Shown: positions 12,201 to 27,700 of the stretch, in pieces
How positions within the stretch are numbered: the stretch's first letter is position 1
Layout of the letters: every line of letters begins with the position of its first letter
Assembly: GCF_018320785.1 (NCBI RefSeq)
Contig: NC_054884.1
Coordinates: 18,477,667 to 18,541,666, forward strand
Source of the DNA: Cheilinus undulatus
Lineage: Eukaryota > Chordata > Actinopteri > Labriformes > Labridae
Length of the DNA stretch: 64,000 bases
Direction of reading: 5' to 3'
The notes under the pieces: model-generated
The model's input: the letters and a program-made list of their open reading frames with translations, nothing else
The model's database searches: none
What the model was told of the DNA's origin: nothing
Program-made: the position numbers and the translations under genes

Positions 12201-15200
12201 TTCTTTTTATTAAAAGTTAAAAATACTCAACCCAAACAAGGAGACACTCCTTAGCAACTCTCTGTCTGTTGTAATGATGACCACCAGAGGCACATTTGAC
12301 TGAAAGTCCCCAGTAAACAAAGTAACTCAAAACACATCTTTACAAGACACTGGTTATCATAAATAAGTCAAAAAATGACTGTAAACTGGCCTTGTAAGGC
12401 TTTGTCCAGGGGGCCTAAAGTAACTATGGCCCAGGGGCAAAATGCAGCCTGAAGTCTATTTCTGATTGGCCCACAACAAATTCTAAAAATAGAATAAAAT
12501 ACAGCCCACATTAGAACATGAAGTTTGTTCTCAACTGTATTGCATTTCTCAGTTTCAGCACAAGGCACGGTGCTGAATTAGCATGGTGTTACCATGTTAA
12601 TTCTGTAAACAAACATTTTGACATAAAGTATTTGTTGATGTGTTTTTACATGACTAAATTGAGGCAGCACTGTACAGTAAACTTATTGGTACCCAAAAAA
12701 CACTAATATCTTCTTTGATAACACCCTGATAGAATATGGCAGCACATAGCGGTACTAGAGGTATTCCTAGGGCAGAGCCAGGGGTGGCCAGGACTGACCA
12801 GGACCCCCTTAAATCTGGTTGGCCTTCCTAAAATCAGTAAAATGATCGCCTTTTTTCCTTTGTGGACCTTAAATGAAGCCTAGTCTTAGTCCATGCAGGA
12901 CGCTGTAGTCATACGCCCAGCTGTGATCATGTGACAGCCAGCTGAGCCTAATTATACCCTCTCAGCTCCCACAGCCAATTACACCTCTTTCTCTCAATAC
13001 AGCATTGTATTTAAATATGATTTACCTCTCACTATCCCTGCTTGCATTAATGCTGCTGCTGCTGCTTCTTGCAAAGCTTAACCTCCTCCACCCCAGCGTC
13101 CTCCTTTATAGCATAGAGCTTGTTATAGCCTCATATTCAGATCCATGCTACTAGGGATGGATTGCTTTTGAACATATTTTATTGTATTCCATATGCATTG
13201 TCATAAATGCATCTATCTATACATGGGTTTCTAGTCATGCGTTCCCTGGAAAGTCAAAGCATGCTGCTTGACCCACCCAGGGAACATCTTTTGACCAGAG
13301 CCTTCTCCGCCAAGTAAAACTGTAGATCCATTTTGCAATAAAATGGTTAAATGTATGATGAGTGTTCCTGACTGAACTAGCTATCAGATTGGTTCTACAA
13401 ACTTTAATAAGGATGAGTTGTACAAAAGTGGCTCTGCCATGCTTATGTATTTCTTTATATTGCCCTCATTGGAAAAAAGTTTGGTCACCCCTGACTTAGT
13501 CAGTATTAACACTTTGTTAATTACTTGATCAATTGTTTAGTTTATGCTTCAACAATGTAAATCACTTTAACAACTGCTATTGCTACCATACGCAACCATA
13601 AATGTGATTCACTTCAAAGGACTCTAGAGCATTGGGGTTTATTCCTATTGTTACTTCCAATGAAACATGCTTTTTTGTCCTTCTTCCAGCGTTTTGTTTG
13701 CTTCCACATACTCTCTATCTCTCACATAGTTTTTCTGCCAACGGTATGTGTGCACAATCACCGTCCCTTAATCATAACATCTACTCCAAACTGGTCTTTA
13801 ACTTCTATTAATAGCACTTGTCATGAAGCTATTTTAGCTTCACTATTGTCAATGACAGAGTTTGAAATGTGTTATCCATATTAATACATAGTCAGTGCTT
13901 TAGATACACAGCAGGGATCATCACATGAGATTAGTGACCAAGACAGGTACACCATTTTAACAGGCAGGCAGACACTATACATATGTGTTGTGTTGACAAA
14001 TAGAGAAGGATGTAAGAATAATTATATATTTGACTTAGAAGAAAACTGCAATTTCTGTCTGCTCTTCTTGACAGAGTGTCAAAACCAAGCGGACATTACT
14101 TTCCTCATGGATGGCTCAGGCAGTGTCAATGGTCCAGATTTTAATGAAATGAAGAATTTTGTGATGGATATTTGTAACGCGTTACCACGTAGATTGGTAA
14201 AGGTAGGTTTGTGTTCATGTACACCAATTAAAGCAAAGCTTTATCCTGATCATTTTTTGCTTTGTATGCTGTTATTTACGCTCTAGAGAGCATGTCAATA
14301 AAGAACAAATAGTTTATATTCATATTTTTCTTCTTTGTCACAGTTTGCTGTTGTCCAGTTCTCTGACAGATTCCAGATCCATTCTTATTTAACCACAATT
14401 GATCCTTCAACACTGCTGCAGCAAATGAGGCAAATTACACAGCTTGGGGGTTATACTCATACAGCGACTGCAATCCGCCGTGTTGTGTAAGTGCTCTGAC
14501 TACACCTCATACTTTATGGTTTAAAAACAGAGAGTGAATTATAAGATTATCGTAATAAACAGTTCAAAGTTCGCTACAACTGAAAGGTGACATATTTTAA
14601 AGATTTGAAACTGCCCTGTGCTTTTCCATGCAAATCTTTAAATGTACCAAAATGTAAATGTGAATACACACATAAACTTTCTTTGTATCTCCATGTTGAT
14701 AAAGACAGGGTGTTAATTTTTTTTGTAGACAATCAACTACCATAGACATGAATATCTTGTCCTGTTTGATAAGCACTGACTTGATTCTAGTAGAGGACAG
14801 AATGTAAAAGCTTTAAATATTTAAAGTATAATTTACTGTTTAATTTATAAAAGTATAACTGCTTTTTAACATTGAAAAAACAAGAATGAAAATGTGTACT
14901 GAAAGCAGATCTTTTTTCTTTTACAGTAATGAGGTCTTCATAGAGAGCCGAGGGTCAAGGAAAAATGTGAAGAAAATACTGATTGTCATTACAGATGGAC
15001 AATCTAATGATCCTGCTAGCTTGACCAATGCTGTCAATTTAGCACAAAGCAAAAAAATAGTTCGATTTGCTATTGGGGTAAGTTGTATCTGATTTTGGTA
15101 CAATGAAGTTAATCACAAGCCAGCTAACAAGCTAAATTCATATTTGTATGTAACAATAATACTGTAATACCTTTTTGATGTTAACTCTAAGAACAACATA

Positions 15201-15720
15201 GCTGAATTAGTTATCAAGACAGCGTCTTTTTTTTTAGCAAACTTTTTAAATGTGGCAGTTGATAACAGTAACAGATCCAGTATTTAACCTCGAAAGTACC
15301 ACATGTCCAAAAAACAGATCTTTTTGTTTAAAACATTCTTAGGTGGGGTCGGCATTCAGTTCACGAGATGCAATAAATGAACTGAACAAAATTGCATCTT
15401 CCCCGTCATCAGACCATGTGTTTCAAGTGCAAAGCTTCAATGCTCTTCAAAAAATAAGACAAACTTTGCAGGACAAAATCTTCTCTATCGAAGGTACTGA
15501 TGTAGATTCAACAAATATCACTCTACATTTTCTCATTCTAAAAAGTCAACATTGAGTATTGTTATGTTGTTTGATGGAGTATAACACTGTAAATCCCACT
15601 ATGTTAAGAAGGAATGCTGTCTGTACTCATATATTTTGCTTCTACAGGATCTAAGACATCTGGAGAAACAGTCAAAAGAGAAATGTCTCAGGGTGGATTC
15701 AGTGCAGCTTATTCCCCCAA

Positions 15721-15754
<34 letters not shown>

Positions 15755-18700
15755 AGAAATTCCATATATACAGTATATGTTTAGCCTTCTATTATTGTTT
15801 GGTGGTGAACACACAGTCTTGAAATTTCTGTCTTCATTGAAGGGAATAATGATGAGCATTGTTGGTGCAAACCAGTGGAAGGGAGGTTTCGATAGATACA
15901 CAGCTGATTACCAATTCAGGAACTCCTATGAGCCCAGCTTTATGGCGTCTGACAGTTACCTTGGTAAGAATATGACAGTTATTTAAAAAGAAACAGACAT
16001 ATTTGAAAAGCAGATTTGTATTACCTATGTATGTTTTAAAAGTAAAGATGCACTGCAGTATATTTTTGAAAGACATATGTAACCAAAGATACATTTAAAA
16101 CAAAACTATACAGAGTCTGCTGGTGGAGCTCAGGTGGTTTAACCACAGGCAAAGTCAAAAAACTGACAGGGGCCTCCTACACCCAGGGGCCTCAAGGCAA
16201 AGGCAAGTTTGTGCATAAAATTTGAGGCATAAATGATTTTAATAATCAAGATGAGTATTTAGAATGTAAATAAGGTGCCCAAAGTGCATTGGATAGTATC
16301 AGGATAACCTTTAATACTCCAAAACCTGCATGAGAAGAACCCCTGTACCCTTGTGAGTTCAAGTCCCCAAAATGTCTTGAAGAGAAATGCTTTAAAATAT
16401 TTTTCTTAACTTGTTATGATTACTTTTAGCAAAATGGAGGAGGGCATCATGTTGGGTCTCATTCATCCACATCTTCTTTAGATTTCTTTTGGACTCAAAT
16501 TTCCTAACAAGACCTACATGACGTTTGTATACAGCTGAGTTTTCTGCACTTGCATTCTTAAACTGATTGCTGCTACCTTGTGCACGTGTGCAAACACTAA
16601 AGAGAGAGTGGCACTGAAGAGAAGCAGCAAAATATCAGAAATGACTGAATTCTGATAAAGTATGAAAATGGTTCCACATCTCAAGAACCAGTATCTGGTT
16701 GCTGTGAGGGTCAGAGAACCCAGGTAACGCTGCCAACCTTGCAACGCACCAAACCCCTGTGCTCAACCCTTCAGGTGGTGGGCCCACAGAGTTGTGGCTC
16801 CAAATTTCCTCTTTGGGCCAACCCTGGCCATCAGACACTCACCATCCAGCCCCTCCTCCAGGTCTGGCTCCATAGGGGTGCCCTGGTTTCCCTCTTCTGG
16901 TTGTGGTGACTCGAATCCCCAAGAGCCACTCTTGGTTTGTTGAACTGGTCTTTCTCTGGTCCCTCCCCTGGGACTAATTTGCCTTGGGAGACGGCACCAG
17001 GGGCTAGTGCCCTCAACAACATAGCTTCCAGATCACAGGGACATGCAAACCCCACCACAATGGCCATTCTTGGAGGGGGATGAGATGAGGGTCAGCACAT
17101 CCAAATGGAAGGCCAAGGTTCTCTGCTGGAAAACTCTGGATTACTCCATCCGCATGGGTAGTGAGCCTTTGCCCCAAGTGAAGGACTTCAAGAGTCTTGG
17201 GGTCTTGTTCTTGAGTGATGGTAGAATGGACCATGAGACTAACAAGTGGATTGGAAGTGACTGTTGTGGTGAAGAGGCAGTTGAGCTGGAAGGCAAAGCT
17301 CTACCGGTCAATCTTCGTTCCAACCAGCATCTGCTGTCATGAGCTTTGGGTAGTGACTGAAAGAATGAGATCATGGGTTCAAGCAGTCAACATGAGATTC
17401 TTTTGGAGTGTTTCTGGGCTCAGCCTTAATGATAGGGTGAGGAGCTCGGACAAAACTGTAGGTAATGGCTCCTCTAGCAGATTGCTGTAGATTACTCTAA
17501 CACGGTTGAGTCTTTAAAAACAACTCTACAGAATAAGTTGGTCTTAATCCTGGTGGTCTGGATTTGACTTCTTAATTCCAGGTTACTCCATGGCAGTGGC
17601 TAAAACCATGAGAGGTTCACTGACAATTGTTGGAGCCCCAAGATATAAACACAGAGGAGCTGTGATAGCAGTTCAGGAAAACAACATCAATCAAATGATC
17701 GACCCATATCCATGGCAGGTTTGTGTTAACACCTGAGGAAAGCAGCTCACTTCATAATGCTTAGAAAATACAACATAAAAGCTTCTTTAACTCTTTAATG
17801 TGTTATCCATCTCTTGCTGCTTCCTCAGTTTCAGAGCGGGGAATATTTTGGAGCAGAGGTTTGTTCAATGAATCTGGATCGTGACAGCTACACAGATCTA
17901 GTCCTCATCTCAGCCCCGATGTACAATGAAGATGACAGAGAGGGAAGAGTCTATGTCTGTCACTTAAGTGGACTGGTAAATGTCTTATCCAGCTTCACTA
18001 GTTTCTGTTTTTAGGTGTAATGAAAGCGCTAATTTTGACCATCATCCTTGTGTTTTCACCAGAGTTTGGACTGTCACTTGGACTCTCCATTACTACTGAG
18101 AGGGGCTGCATCCAACAAAGGAAGGTTTGGCTCTTCTCTTGCTGTATTGCCTGATCTGCATAGAGATAATTTCAATGATTTGGCTGTTGGAGCACCTTTG
18201 GAAAACGACGGTACTGGCAGTATCTACATATTCCATGGTGAGGGAGGGATAAGAGGGATAAATCCTGATTTCTCACAGGTGAGCAAGGTCAAATAGGTCA
18301 ATGCTTTCCCTTTTTTATTTTCAATTGTATGGTTTCAATTTTGCCCCCAACTCTTAAATAAAATCCTAAACTACAGAAGTCATTAAAGGGATATTTCAGG
18401 ATTTTTGCGCACAGGCAAGCCAACATATTTTCTTGGCCCATTATTCCGTAAAACTCGTTTATTTACGCGGACAACATGTTCCCATCTACAGCCGTTATGC
18501 CCCAGCTCTCTCCGAGCTCGTAATAACAACGGAATCAAATTACACGGAAATCACTGGAGGCTAATGTTACCACTATAGCCAAGCACCTCATACGACCCAA
18601 CTTCAAAAATCCTGAAATATCCCTTTAATAAAGGCTCCATGACATCACACATGAGGCCAAACAATGGATGTAGCTTTAGTGGAAATGCTGTCCCATGGAG

Positions 18701-21700
18701 GTTAACTGAGAATCAGGAAAGGAACCAGGCCAGAATAACGTTTTGGTTGCCAAATTTCACCATCATAGCCTCCAAACAATAAAAATAACACAAATACTGA
18801 CATTCTGATACTGGACCTGACTGGAATTCTTTTTTTTTAGTTCTCATAAATCTGCCTCAAGTGATGACTCAAAGTTTTTTGCTCTTCTTCATTGGGCTTT
18901 GTATTTCATTTTGAAAGTGTCTGCTTGTTGAAAACCTATCCTTGTTCTGCATATAGAGAATCACTGGCTCTGAAGTTCAGTCAGGACTGAAGTTCTTTGG
19001 CACGTCAATCAGCAAGTCATCTTTTGACCAAAGCGGGGACAAGCTGCCGGACTTAGCGGTGGGATCGAAGGGCAAAGTTGTTCTTCTAAGGTAAAAGTTT
19101 CCTGTCATACAAATAAGTCTCCTGTACAACTCTCCCTTTGGTATCAAAGTTACACAGTGTAGTATATTCAAAATAAAATGCCAACATTTTTATATGAAAA
19201 AGACACATTTTTTTGGTGATTATATAATCTCAAATATTTCCAACAGCATTCAAAGTCAAAGAAATTCAATTTTTACTGTTTTAACAGTCTGTCTGTGTCT
19301 CCATTGTGACAGAGAGAACATGTTTATGTTGCTTAAAAAAAGACTGTGGCATTGGGAAGTAGGGATGGGTACCTTTCGCCTTTGAACCGGTACGGTACCG
19401 ATTCCCGGTACTTTTGAGTGTGAATAATATGCAATAATAAATGTTATATAACTTTAAAACTTCTGAATTTTCAATATCAAAACACTATCAAATATCAGTG
19501 CTTAAAAAAAGTGTTTTTAAAAAATTACTCCAACATGGAGAACCTAAACTACTATACCTTCCCAGCGTTTTTCTTTATATATTGCACAAATGAAAACCCA
19601 GCCCACTACCTCCTATTCCTCTAATTTCCCCCCTTGGAAAAATGTGTGTTGGGGTCCATGGAGGGAGAATAAGTTTAAAACAAATGAACAATAGAGTATG
19701 GAGTCAAAATAACTAAATAAATAAATAAGAGGTATAAAATTTTACCGATTAAAGTAATACAAATGATAGTAAACAAACGACTTCCTCTGCCATGAACTAC
19801 AGTACATGTACTGCACATCTTCTTTCCTCATGCAGTTCTTTTTCCAACAAAACTAAGATGTCATCTTTCCCTGGTAAGAGCAGAGTCTGCTCCTCACTCA
19901 TCAATCAATCATGTGACCATCCACACAGAAGCATAAACGTCACACACAGGATCCATTACGTTATATTTGTATACTGCAAAAACTTAACAGAAAGTGGCAA
20001 ATTGATTCATTCTGTGATGAAAGAAGCAGCGAAGACGAGCCTGCGGCTCTGTCACTCCTTCAAAATCACTCTGAGTCCATCCTGACAGTGCTTTATACGG
20101 CACCAGCTGCGCTAAGTTAAAGAGATGGAGAGCAACTTTAAGGACACAGTCACGTTAGGCAGTCCTCACCGTGCCTTAATTCAGTCTCTGTGAGGTGACT
20201 GAGCGAACAAACGCATCCTTCTATCTACTATATTTTCATGGTTGATATCCACAACATAAACGGGCAAATCACGGTGTTTAAAGTGAGGATTCACTACGAG
20301 AGAGCGAGAGGGAGGCGAACGAGCAGGAAACAGTCGGAGCCGATCAGTCATGCTTGTTTTGTTGATTCAGTGCGCTGCTACTGACGTCATTACGCATGTG
20401 TGTGTAATGCTGAGTTCACGTCCGGCATGGAAAATTGACTACTTTTCCTCTCTCTTGCAGTCACAAGGGTGCGTTTAGGTACCAAAACATGGTACCGTTT
20501 GATTTTACATGAATTGGTACTCGGTAGTACCGACGGAATTCGGTCGGTGCTTATAAAAGTACCGAATTCGGTACCCATCCCTATTGGGAAGCATGAGCTG
20601 CCACTGGCAGCTGCTATTCTATTGCTGTATCTCATTCATGTTTTGTGCTGCCTACCAGTGATGGAGCAAAGCTATTCTCTGCCCCATAATGCACTACAGC
20701 TCTATTCCCTGACCCCAGTGATGTTGTTGCTCCTCTAAATATTTCCATGTGGATCAGAGCTATCATATTACCAAGCCCTGCGCTTCTTTTGAAGACAGGA
20801 CTCTGTTCTATAAAAAACTACATCCTATAAGGTACAACCCAAATTCTAAAAAAGTTAGAATTCCACATAAGGGAGAAAAACTATCAAAAGTGGCCTTCCC
20901 ATTTTGTACTGTGCAAGTAATCCCAGAATGCTTTGGGAGTAGCTCAGCGCAAAGGAGGAAGGCCAACTTTAACAGCTTTTCTCAATCATGTGAAATTCAT
21001 CCTAAACCTCATGATGTGCAGCTTTTATTTCAAAGAGTCCATAATTCAAAACAAGTAAGCTGTGGAGGAGGGCGGAGCAGAAGTTAAAAATTGTGTGATT
21101 CAACATTTTCATCATAAAACCCTGAGGTAAACAAATCACCTCTAATGGATTGGATCATGTAATTCAGATTTTTCAGTGTGGATCATGAAGCCAATATTCC
21201 TTCTTAAGACTATTTCTTGAGGCATTTTGCTTTTATTGTGATAGAACAGTTGAAGAGAAACAGGAAACACAAGCACAGGAATACGCAACACCAAATTTGG
21301 CTCGTGAAGCCAAGTTTTATTTTGATGTGTCCTTCTCTGTTTCCAGATCAAAGCCAATAGTAATGGTGGAAGCTGGGGTGACATACAACCCTAAACAAAT
21401 CCCCACTCAAGACGCAACCTCAGACTGCTCAGTGCCCTTGAGGAACACGGCTCAGATCTGTTTTTCCATGACAAAAATCTCAGAAGTCAATAGAGGTGCC
21501 TGTTTTCCTCCAATCCTCAACACTACTGAGCCACTGTCTATGCACTCCAATACTTTCATGACTGCCTCTTAATGATCTCTAATCTCTTCCAGCTCAAGCA
21601 AGTATCAACTTTACTTTAACGCTTGATGCCACCCGCAAGATACCAAATAACCGAGCTTTCATCAGGGACAAAGTACAAGAGGAGACTGGATCAATTAATC

Positions 21701-24700
21701 TTGATTTAGTACGACCACAATGCCAAGATATTGTCTTTTTTGTGAAGGTGAATCATTAAAACATTTAAAAATAAGATCTTTCATTGAATATATGTCTCTG
21801 CTTTTGAATGGTATTAACAGAACCAACTCTTATTCTGCTGTAATTCAATGTGGAAAATGTCCAAGTTTTTCTCAGTGAGTCCCTGTTTTGCAGGCTTGTA
21901 CAGAGGATGCTTTAAATGAACTTCGCAATGAGCTCACATTCACCTTTGAAGGCGTGCCAAATGGAGGTCTGAGCCCCAGTCTTTCCCAGCAGGCTCAGAC
22001 TTCAGCCTTCTATCCTGTAAGTTTAAAGTTCTTCAAAAACATATATTCCTTCTTATTTCTGCATTAGTTCAGATTTGAAACACAAGACTAATACTGATCA
22101 CGTTATTCACAGCTACAGGTCGTCCTGCAGCACCTACCAAGGGCTTGCTCACTAGCAAAATCATTTTCCACAAAACATGACTTAAACTTACTTCAAACAT
22201 TACAACAACATCCTCACAAAACTCTAAACATGTAAGACAGTTATTTCAGACTTGTTTGCTGTATTTCTTTACCATGGACATACCTGAAAAAGAGGAGAGT
22301 CATGAGATTGATTCTGTGCTGTCTCCTCATCAAGAGCTTTTAGTAAAATGTGGAAAACACCGCATATCCCCCTAGTGTGTTTGTGAGGCAAAAGCAATCA
22401 ATCACAGATGATCTTAGCTCAGCCTACTGAGTAGAGAAAAGATAAAATGACTAAATCTGGCTTGTAACATGAAAGAATGAGGTGAACAGTGTATTTTAAA
22501 CATTCTTTTAGCACTGAAATTACTTTCTGTTAAATTAAACTGATTTTAAAAAGTATTTTAAATATTTTTTAATATTGTAATCGCTTTTAATGATTTTTTC
22601 CTGTGGATATACCATGTTCTTACCCTTAATCAAATCTTGAATAATTTGCAAACCATGAACTTGTTGTTTTTATCCTTACATGCTCATGGATGACTTTTTG
22701 ACCTGTCACATTTTAACATGCTAGTATACAGATAATCAACAAAGTTTATTGTAGCAGTAAAGAAAAATCAAAGCTTTTGTCACTAGTTTTTGAGAAGTCC
22801 GTATCACAAAATGGATCATTTTACAATTCAGGGGCTCTTGTCCATGATGTCTTCCCTCCAAAGCCATGTTGGCTCATTGCTGAATTCAATAACAAAAGCA
22901 GGATTGCAAATTTATTACTCCTGTTATTGTGTTTTCTCTCTTCTTAACTAAGTGTGTTTTTTCTGACACTCTCTTCAACAGTTAGGATTTGAGATCAACT
23001 GCGGCACTGATGACAAATGTGTAGATGACCTGAAAGTGGATATCAGCTTTGGCAAGTGAGTTGCCACACTCCAGACCTACCAGTGTTTGTGAATGAGCAA
23101 GAAAAAGGGGTTCAGTCAAAAAACACTCTCATTATACATTTTACCATTTCATGCAAAATGGATGTACTGTTTGACTTGGCAGAGAAGGCTCTGCTCAAAA
23201 GATAATCCCTGGGTTAGTAAAGCAGCATACACTGACTTTCCAGGGAGCAAATGGCTAAAAACCCTCACATGCATAGATACATTTATGACAATGTGTATTG
23301 AATGCAACAAAATTAGTTTAAATTAAATAAATTAATAATAGAATTAATCTGAATGAGGGTGCAAAAAGCTTTATACTATGAAGGAGGAGGCTGGGGTGGA
23401 GGAGGTTAAGCTTTGCCAGATGCAGCAGCATGGAGCTGCAGCATTAGTGCAAGCAGGGATTAGAAGGAAGAGCATCATTTTTAAATACACTGCTGTGTTG
23501 AGAGAAAGAGCTGTTATTGGCTGTGGGGGCTGGGAGGTGATCATCAGGATCATTAGTTTTTCATACAGGGCCAGGTAGGTTTGTTACGGTGGCCCTGAAG
23601 GCCAACACAAAATAAATATTTCAAAAGCGCAAAATATATTTCCGAAAACACAAAAACATTTCACAATACACAAAAACATTTCACAAAACACAAATACATT
23701 TCACAATACACAAAAACATTTCACCAGTCGCAAAATACATTTCACAAAACACAAAAACATTTCTCAATACATTTCACCAATCGCACAATACACAAAAACA
23801 TTTCACCAATCACAAAATACATTTCACAAAACACAAAAACATTTCACAATACACAAAAACATTTCACAAAACACAAAAACATTTCACAAAACACAAAAAC
23901 ATTTCACAAAACACAAAAACATTTCACAAAACACAAAAACATTTCACAATACACAAAAACATTTCACAATACACAAAAGCATTTCACCAATCGCAAAATA
24001 CATTTCACAAAACACAAAAACATTTCACAATACACAAAAACATTTCACCAATCGCAAAATACATTTCACAAAACACAAAAACATTTCACAATTCACAAAA
24101 ACATTTCACAAAACACAAAAACATTTCACAAAACACAAAAACATTTCACAAAACACAAAAACATTTCACAAAACACAAAAACATTTCACCGATCGCAAAA
24201 TACATTTCACAATACACAAAAACATTTCACCGATCGCAAAATACATTTCACGAAACCGGAAAGGGTAGGACCATGGTACTTGTTTGTGATTGGCTAAACC
24301 CAAGTCTGTCCGGCATCAGTCATTTATCATTTCCTGTTTATACTTCTTACCGCAATAGCCGAGCGAGCACGAAATTTCAAGTGTCTACCGGCATGGAAGA
24401 GGAACTTGAGTTGATAGCGGAATACGTCAACAAGGGAAATACATATAGTGTGATTCTTGATATGCTCTCCTCATATCATGACATACACATTTCAATTGGA
24501 AGCCTAAAATCGCGCTTAAAGTGTCGTGCCAAAAGAAGTACCCCCGGTAGGATTTGTATCCCCCTGCCGCCTTTGCCGAAGGAGTTGACTATTGACTATC
24601 AGGCGTAGATTTCGCCTCAGTGAATAAAAATGACAATAAAAGAATGTATAAAGCAGAAGATTAGTTTTGATCATCTGTTTTATTCATCATTATCGTGTTT

Positions 24701-27700
24701 TTGTCGGTAATATCTTTTAAAATAAGATCTTTTAAGTGAATGTTTTAATACTGCAGCTTGGTGCACACTCATTACGCCGAACTGAGAACGCATCTTTTTC
24801 CTCCTGCGTCCTGTCATTGTATTTTGGCGGCGTGTTGGTCATCAAATCTGGGTCCACGCTGCTGTACATGAGTAACAGACATATTTTCTTCATAACTTTT
24901 ATCATCTTCTATTAGCGCTGTTTAGCGTCAAGCCGCTGACATGCACTCACCACTTCCCACTTCCGCCTCGAGATATTTCAAAATAAAGGTCCTGCATAGC
25001 CATTTCACTGAATATTAACTTGTCTATTGACCAGTCTGAACAAGATTTATGTACAGAGAGATCAATTTCAGACCATTTATTTCAACACATCGTCCACTTC
25101 GACTGCATCCCACTCTAAACAAGTGTTTCACAGTGTAAAGAACTGTAAAAAACAAAGGAACATTTAATTGCGATCAAATATGTCATCTCTTCAGGGTGTA
25201 TAAATGGTGCAAAGTGTATCCCCCCTCCAGAATGCTCAAATCATGAACTACCATCATAACATTCATTTTGTGTTCATTTCTGATCAAGCCTGATAATACT
25301 GGAGAGTTTGAACAGGTTAACTCACTTCTATTTCAAGTTACAGGGGGATACAAATTATTTCAGGGCCAAATCTAGGCCTGATGTATTTGTTATCCCCCCT
25401 CTAACTTCAAGAATAATGCTTCAAACTTCTCCAAAGTCCCAAATGTCATCAGTTGTCATGAGAGCTGGCCAAGAAAAGTCTATTGAGGCAGGGGGCCCCA
25501 CCTCTTCCTTGTGGATGGGGGTACAAATCCTGGCAAGGCTAAAATGAGACCTAAAATCATTTGTAATTTGCATTAAAGCAAAGACAAGGCAGTAGTACAC
25601 CATTTATACACCCTGAAGAGAGGACATAACAATTTGTATCCCCTGTAACTTGAAATAGAAGTGAGTTAACCTGTTCAAACTCTCCAGTATTATCAGGCTT
25701 GATCAGAAATGAACACAAAATGAATGTTATGATGGTAGTTCATGATTTGAGCATTCTGGAGGGGGGATACACTTTGCACCATTTATACACCCTGAAGAGA
25801 TGACATATTTGATCGCAATGAAATGTTCCTTTGTTTTTTACAGTTCTTTACACTGTGAAACACTTGTTTAGAGTGGGATGCAGTCGAAGTGGACGATGCG
25901 TTGAAATAAATGGTCTGAAATTGATCTCTCTGTACATAAATCTTGTTCAGACTGGTCAATAGACAAGTTAATATTCAGTGAAATGGCTATGCAGGACCTT
26001 TATTTTGAAATATCTCGAGGCGGAAGTGGGAAGTGGTGAGTGCATGTCAGCGGCTTGACGCTAAACAGCGCTAATAGAAGATGATAAAAGTTATGAAGAA
26101 AATATGTCTGTTACTCATGTACAGCAGCGTGGACCCAGATTTGATGACCAACACGCCGCCAAAATACCATGACAGGACGCAGGAGGAAAAAGATGCGTTC
26201 TCAGTTCGGCGTAATGAGTGTGCACCAAGCTGCAGTATCAAAACATTCACTTAAAAGATCTTATTTTAAAAGATATTACTGACAAAAACACGATAATGAA
26301 GAATAAAACAGATGATCAAAACTAATCTTCTGCTTTATACATTCTTTTATTGTCATTTTTATTCACTGAGGCGAAATCTACGCCTGATAGTCAATAGTCA
26401 ACTCCTTCGGCAAAGGCGGCAGGGGGATACAAATCCTACCGGGGGTACTTCTTTTGGCACGACACTTTAAGCGCGATTTTAGGCTTCCAATTGAAATGTG
26501 TATGTCATGATATGAGGAGAGCATATCAAGAATCACACTATATGTATTTCCCTTGTTGACGTATTCCGCTATCAACTCAAGTTCCTCTTCCATGCCGGTA
26601 GACACTTGAAATTTCGTGCTCGCTCGGCTATTGCGGTAAGAAGTATAAACAGGAAATGATAAATGACTGATGCCGGACAGACTTGGGTTTAGCCAATCAC
26701 AAACAAGTACCATGGTCCTACCCTTTCCGGTTTCGTGAAATGTATTTTGCGATCGGTGAAATGTTTTTGTGTATTGTGAAATGTATTTTGCGATCGGTGA
26801 AATGTTTTTGTGTTTTGTGAAATGTTTTTGTGTTTTGTGAAATGTTTTTGTGTATTGTGAAATGTATTTTGCGATCGGTGAAATGTTTTTGTGTTTTGTG
26901 AAATGTTTTTGTGTTTTGTGAAATGTTTTTGTGTTTTGTGAAATGTTTTTGTGTATTGTGAAATGTTTTTGTGTATTGTGAAATGTATTTGTGTTTTGTG
27001 ATTTTTTTTTGTGTATTGTGAAATGTTTTTGTGTTTTGTGATTTTTTTTTGTGTATTGTGAAATGTTTTTGTGTATTGTGAAATGTATTTGTGTTTTGTG
27101 AAATGTTTTTGTGTATTGTGAAATGTATTTGTGTTTTGTGAAATGTATTTTGCGATTGGTAAAATGTTTTGTGTATTGTGAAATGTATTTGTGCATTGTG
27201 AAATGTATTTGTGTTTTGTGAAATGTTTTTGTGTATTGTGAAATGTATTTGTGTTTTGTGGAATGTTTTTGTGTATTGTGAAATGTATTTGTGTATTGTG
27301 AAATGTTTTTGTGTATTGTGAAATGTTTTTGTGTTTTGTGAAATGTTTTTGTGTATTGTGAAATGTATTTGTGTTTTGTGAAATGTTTTTGTGTATTGTG
27401 AAATGTATTTTGCGATTGGTGAAATGTTTTGTGTATTGTGAAATGTATTTGTGCATTGTGAAATGTATTTGTGTTTTGTGAAATGTTTTTGTGTATTGTG
27501 AAATGTTTTTGTGTTTTGTGAAATGTTTTTGTGTATTGTGAAATGTTTTTGTGATTTGTGAAATGTATTTTGCGATTGGTGAAATGTTTTTGTGCATTGT
27601 GAAATGTTTTTGTGTTTTGTGAAATGTTTTTGTGTATTGTGAAATGTTTTTGTGTTTTGTGAAATATATTTTGCGCTTTTGAAATATTTATTTTGTGTTG

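Larger units (their letters stand above)
6269..14074 (+). other. Integrin intron 5 (7.8 kb), transposon-rich
   Basis: The intron separates the first propeller exons from the I-domain exons. It holds an AAATA microsatellite (about 6848-6868), a non-LTR tail split by nested DNA transposons (7531-10560) and an interlocked inverted-repeat array (10901-12126). The stretch 12130-14070 shows no feature I recognise apart from simple AT-rich DNA. Confidence 0.7.

Noticed and set aside
5891-15751. A and T homopolymer runs as retroposon tails
   Set aside because: The long T run before exon 4 and the A run after exon 10 have no adjacent retroposon body, and they fit splice-site context.
23640-27665. Minisatellite arrays as a CRISPR array
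   Set aside because: Units are contiguous 20-bp near-copies with no unique spacers, and the genome is vertebrate.
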